Assembly: GCF_003846175.1 (NCBI RefSeq)
Contig: NZ_ML123045.1
Location: 561,617 to 625,616 of the forward strand
Length of the DNA stretch: 64,000 bases
From: Streptomyces sp. ADI95-17
GTDB lineage: Bacteria; Actinomycetota; Actinomycetes; Streptomycetales; Streptomycetaceae
Direction: 5' to 3'
Of the stretch, positions 61,193 through 64,000 are shown one piece after another. Position 1 is the first letter of the stretch, and the number at the start of each line of letters is the position of its first letter. Made by a program: the position numbers and the translations under genes. The notes below the pieces were generated by a model. The model worked only from the letters and a program-made list of their open reading frames with translations, had not been told where the DNA came from and made no database searches.

Positions 61193-62023
61193 TCAGCCGC
61201 GCTGGATGCCCGTGGTGTCCTGGAGCACGCCGCGACGGCCGTCCTGGGTCTGGGCGATCAGGCCCGGACCGCGCTGTTCCACCGCGAGGTACCAGGTACC
61301 GGGCGCCAGTTCGGCGATCGGCGACGGCGAACCGTCCTCCCCGTACAGCGGGCGGGCCACCGGTACCGCGAACCAGAACGGCGTGAAGTCACCGGCAGGT
61401 GTACCCGCGTCGGGAGCCTTCTGGGCGTGCCCCTGGGGCTGCGGCTCCGGCTGACCGGGCTGCGGCTGCGCGCCGTAGGGCTGCTGCTGACCCGGCTGGC
61501 CACCGTACGAAGGCTGCTGCTGGCCCGGGTAGCCGTAACCCTGACCGGGCTGCGGCTGGCCGCCGAACGGTGCCTGCACACCCCTCGGAGCCGAGGCGCT
61601 CACCAGCGGGGCCTTGAGCGCGGGAACCAGCGGGGTGGCGATCGCGCCGCCCGCGAGCACGATCGTGGCCAGCAGGCCGAGGATCATTCCGGCGCCCGTG
61701 TCGCTGGCGTCGATGGTCGTCCAGAAGGCCGTCCACAGCGCGAAGACGCAGAAGGCGGCACCGAATTGACCGAGGTCGAGACCGACGACCTTCCGGGCCG
61801 GCATGGACCGGCCGACAATGACCAGCGCCGCACCGATGATCCCGGCCAGATAGACGCTCATCAGCAGCCCGAGCGAGTCCCAGGCGTTCGGGGCGTTGTA
61901 GTTGGAGCAGTTGATGCCCGCGGGGCAGTCGAAGCCGAAGAGGTCGAGGAAAGAGGCGATGAACAGCACGACCGCTGCTCCGATCACCACGCCGTCGCCT
62001 CGAGTGAGGGAGCGGATATTCAC
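61193..62023 (-). CDS. Hypothetical membrane protein with Gln/Pro/Gly-rich loop
   Basis: A 276-residue protein. Four helices (VVIGAAVVLFIASFLDLFGF, GLLMSVYLAGIIGAALVIVG, FGAAFCVFALWTAFW, MILGLLATIVLAGGAIATPL) are followed by a Q/P/G/Y-rich segment (GQGYGYPGQQQPSYGGQPG) and a compact C-terminal domain ending in TWYLAVEQRGPGLIAQTQDG. An external loop after helix 1 has two Cys (CPAGINC). Family not recognised. The GTG at 62023 has AAGGA seven bases upstream. Confidence 0.75.
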   Translation of the reverse strand: MNIRSLTRGDGVVIGAAVVLFIASFLDLFGFDCPAGINCSNYNAPNAWDSLGLLMSVYLAGIIGAALVIVGRSMPARKVVGLDLGQFGAAFCVFALWTAFWTTIDASDTGAGMILGLLATIVLAGGAIATPLVPALKAPLVSASAPRGVQAPFGGQPQPGQGYGYPGQQQPSYGGQPGQQQPYGAQPQPGQPEPQPQGHAQKAPDAGTPAGDFTPFWFAVPVARPLYGEDGSPSPIAELAPGTWYLAVEQRGPGLIAQTQDGRRGVLQDTTGIQRG

Positions 62024-62215
62024 GTGAAGGTCCTTAGTCGATCGTCTCGTCGGGGCGGTCGTCGCTGCCGCCTGCACGGGTGCGGCGGGCACGGCACGAA
62101 GCTCGGGGGCGGCTCCCCATCGTACGGATGAATCTATCGTCTGCCCGGGCGGGTTGTGCCCCTGCCCGGCCCTCGGACGCACTTCCCCCCAATTTCGCCT
62201 CAGAACTACCTCTTG

Positions 62216-63178
62216 CTACCCGTTGAGGTAGCTGCTGATGCCATCGGCAATGCCTTGTGCCGCCTTCTGGCGCCAGCCCGCGCTGGTGAGCAGTGCGGCG
62301 TCCTTCGGATCACGCATATTGCCGCATTCGATGAACACTTTGGGCACGGTCGACAAATTAAGTCCGCCCAGGTCCTTTCGGATGTCCAACCCGCTATTGC
62401 CGCCGATGTAATTGGAAGGTGCACTTCCGGTATCGCGGACGAAGAGGCCGGCGATCCTGGTGCCGAGGTCGCGCGACGGCTCGACGATCTTCGAGGTGTC
62501 GGCCTTCCCGCCCCGCACCAGCCCGGGAAGGATCACATGGAAGCCGCGGTTGCCGACCGCGGAGCCGTCCGCGTGCACCGATACCACCGCGTCGGCCCGT
62601 GCCTCGTTGCCGATCCGGGCCCGCTCGTCGACACACGGCCCGTACGCGCGGTCGTTGTCGTACGTCAGCACGACCTTCGCGCCCTGCTTCTGGAGGAGGG
62701 TGCGCAGCCGGTGCGACACGTCGAGGGTGAACTGCGCCTCCGCGTAACCGGAGTTGGTGGACGTCCCGGTGGTGTCGCACTCCTTGTGCGTGGTGCCGAT
62801 GTCCACCTGGCGGTTGATCTCGCCGGTGTGCAGGTGGTTGTTCGGGTTGTGTCCGGGGTCGATGACGACGGTCTTGCCGGACAGCGGCCCGGTGGCCCCG
62901 CCGCCCGTGGACCCGGAGGACCCGGAGGGCTTCGAGGACTTCGCGGACTTCGCGGACGGGGTGGGGGAGGCGGACGTCCGGTCCGGCGCCGGAGCGCTCT
63001 TCGACGGCGGCGGTGCGGAGGTACCGCTGCCGCCCTGCCCGGGCTCGGCCCGCGTCCCGCCGCTGTCGTCGCCCGCGCCACAGCCCGCGGCGGTCAGGCA
63101 CACGGCGGCGAACGCGGTGGCGGCGAGCAGGGACCGGCGGCGCCGGGTGGGGGGAACGCTCTCGTCGTACGGCACCAC
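62216..63178 (-). CDS. N-acetylmuramoyl-L-alanine amidase (Amidase_3) lipoprotein
   Basis: A 320-residue protein. Signal with lipobox TAAGCGAG, then a Ser/Pro/Lys linker to about residue 95. The catalytic domain has VVIDPGHNPNNH (first zinc His), the Glu of SGYAEAQFTLDV, VSVHADGSAVGNRGFHVI (second His) and the catalytic Glu in VFIECGNMRDPKDA. It cleaves the amide between MurNAc and L-Ala in peptidoglycan. It is a lone gene. Confidence 0.88.
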   Translation of the reverse strand: MVPYDESVPPTRRRRSLLAATAFAAVCLTAAGCGAGDDSGGTRAEPGQGGSGTSAPPPSKSAPAPDRTSASPTPSAKSAKSSKPSGSSGSTGGGATGPLSGKTVVIDPGHNPNNHLHTGEINRQVDIGTTHKECDTTGTSTNSGYAEAQFTLDVSHRLRTLLQKQGAKVVLTYDNDRAYGPCVDERARIGNEARADAVVSVHADGSAVGNRGFHVILPGLVRGGKADTSKIVEPSRDLGTRIAGLFVRDTGSAPSNYIGGNSGLDIRKDLGGLNLSTVPKVFIECGNMRDPKDAALLTSAGWRQKAAQGIADGISSYLNG

Positions 63179-63210
63179 GCGATGCTATCCGGGCCTGCGG
63201 ACGGCCGCCC

Positions 63211-63867
63211 TCAGATGCCCGTTCCGGTACGCCGCAGCACCCGCAGCGAATCCGTCACCGAGACCTCGGTGAACGCCCCGGACTCCAGCGCCCGCAGATA
63301 GACGCGGTACGGGGCCTGGCCGCCGTGCGCGGGGTCCGGGAACACGTCGTGGATGACCAGCAGCCCGCCCTCGGCCACATGCGGCGCCCAGCCCTCGTAG
63401 TCGCCGTTCGCGTGCTCGTCGGTGTGGCCGCCGTCGATGAAGACGAACCCGAGCTTCCCGCCCCAGACCGCCGCGACCTGCGGAGACCGCCCGACCAGTG
63501 CCACGACGTGGTCCTCCAGGCCCGCCGCGTGCAGGGTCCGGCGGAAGGTCGGCAGCGTGTCCATCCGCCCGACCTCCGGGTCCACCACGGTCGGGTCGTG
63601 GTACTCCCAGCCCGGCTGCTGCTCCTCGCTGCCGCGGTGGTGGTCGACGGTGAGCGCCGTCACACCGGCCGCCCGCGCCGCATCGGCGAGCAGGATCGTG
63701 GAGCGCCCGCAGTACGTGCCGACCTCCAGGACGGGCAGCCCCAGCGCGGCGGCCTCGGCGGCGGCCGCGTACAGCGCGAGTCCTTCGCCCACCGGCATGA
63801 AGCCCTTGGCGGCCTGGAAGGCGGCGAGAATCTCGGGCGACGGCTCGACGACGGACTCGGCAGGCAC
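63211..63867 (-). CDS. Class I SAM-dependent methyltransferase (Methyltransf_24-like)
   Basis: A 218-residue enzyme with VLEVGTYCGRSTILLADAARAAG (motif I), LTVDHHRGSEEQQPG, FVFIDGGHTDEHANGD and the terminal VHLRVL-like VTDSLRVLRRTG. The IDGGH motif is typical of O-methyltransferase-like proteins acting on sugars or small molecules. The GTG at 63867 has AGGAGG seven bases upstream and is preferred to the frame opening at 63921. Substrate unknown. Confidence 0.83.
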   Translation of the reverse strand: MPAESVVEPSPEILAAFQAAKGFMPVGEGLALYAAAAEAAALGLPVLEVGTYCGRSTILLADAARAAGVTALTVDHHRGSEEQQPGWEYHDPTVVDPEVGRMDTLPTFRRTLHAAGLEDHVVALVGRSPQVAAVWGGKLGFVFIDGGHTDEHANGDYEGWAPHVAEGGLLVIHDVFPDPAHGGQAPYRVYLRALESGAFTEVSVTDSLRVLRRTGTGI

Positions 63868-64000
63868 GGGTTCCTCCTGGTGGGGACGGCGGTCGGGGTA
63901 CGCGGTTCGACGGCGCCCCATCGTGCCGTACGCCTCCGCCGGTGGTGTCGGCGGGGGCGTACGGGGCCGCCCGAGCTCCCCTGGGCGGGTGGCAGGGAAC

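Overview
This is a GC-rich (about 70-75 percent G+C) actinobacterial chromosome segment, almost certainly from a Streptomyces species. The main reasons are frequent GTG starts, GTGA/ATGA translational coupling, a mycothiol-dependent isomerase family member, an F420-type luciferase-like oxidoreductase, an AfsR-type regulator, and a urease operon without ureE. I see no tRNA, rRNA, insertion sequence, prophage or CRISPR array. The window reads as ordinary chromosome, with one gene cut by the left edge.

Layout. 0-11.5 kb: mixed housekeeping genes (DUF1254/DUF1214 protein, DUF2277, DedA, DoxX with a possible iron box, secreted HNH nuclease, FetB-like permease, HAD phosphatase, zinc-ribbon/peptidoglycan-binding protein, a drug exporter fused to a winged-helix domain, GNAT, DUF2330). 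11.7-15 kb: GT87/PAP2 fusion and an AEC transporter. 15.1-17.9 kb: divergent CYP125-like P450 and FadA5-like thiolase. 18-20.9 kb: secreted lipase, hypothetical gene, and a lytic transglycosylase with a structured leader. 21.2-27.2 kb: a cobalamin-riboswitch operon encoding an ECF importer and two surface-anchored proteins. 27.3-30.3 kb: MBL hydrolase divergent from aldehyde dehydrogenase-ferredoxin. 30.4-38.5 kb: a hydrolase-kinase fusion, then a urea transporter and ureABCFGD. 38.5-48.8 kb: extracellular PHB depolymerase divergent from 3-hydroxybutyrate dehydrogenase, a GAF/PucR-like regulator, and a six-gene HAAT-type ABC transporter/hydrolase operon. 49-56.7 kb: DUF4190, a KstR-like TetR regulator divergent from a glycosyltransferase-methyltransferase-toroid protein operon, and an AfsR-like regulator. 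56.8-63.9 kb: lipoprotein, mycothiol-dependent isomerase-like protein, PHP protein, VOC protein, LLM oxidoreductase, membrane protein, amidase and methyltransferase.

The strongest unifying signal is a dispersed sterol- or lipid-oxidation regulon. A KstR-like repressor at 49.5 kb has a perfect KstR-type motif (TnnAACnnGTTnnA) in its divergent promoter. Near-perfect copies (13 of 14) occur in the promoters of the CYP125-like P450, the FadA5-like thiolase, the MBL hydrolase and the aldehyde dehydrogenase-ferredoxin pair. These genes could oxidise and thiolytically shorten a sterol-like side chain, but the rest of the classical cholesterol pathway is absent from this window.

A second coherent system is the cobalamin riboswitch operon. 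It encodes an anchored alpha/alpha-toroid protein and an anchored small domain ahead of ECF T, A and S components. This looks like a split bacterial analogue of intrinsic factor/transcobalamin feeding an importer, and that function is inference. Several gene ends and intergenic gaps also carry short tandem repeats with unit lengths of 9, 12, about 19, 25 and 17 bp.
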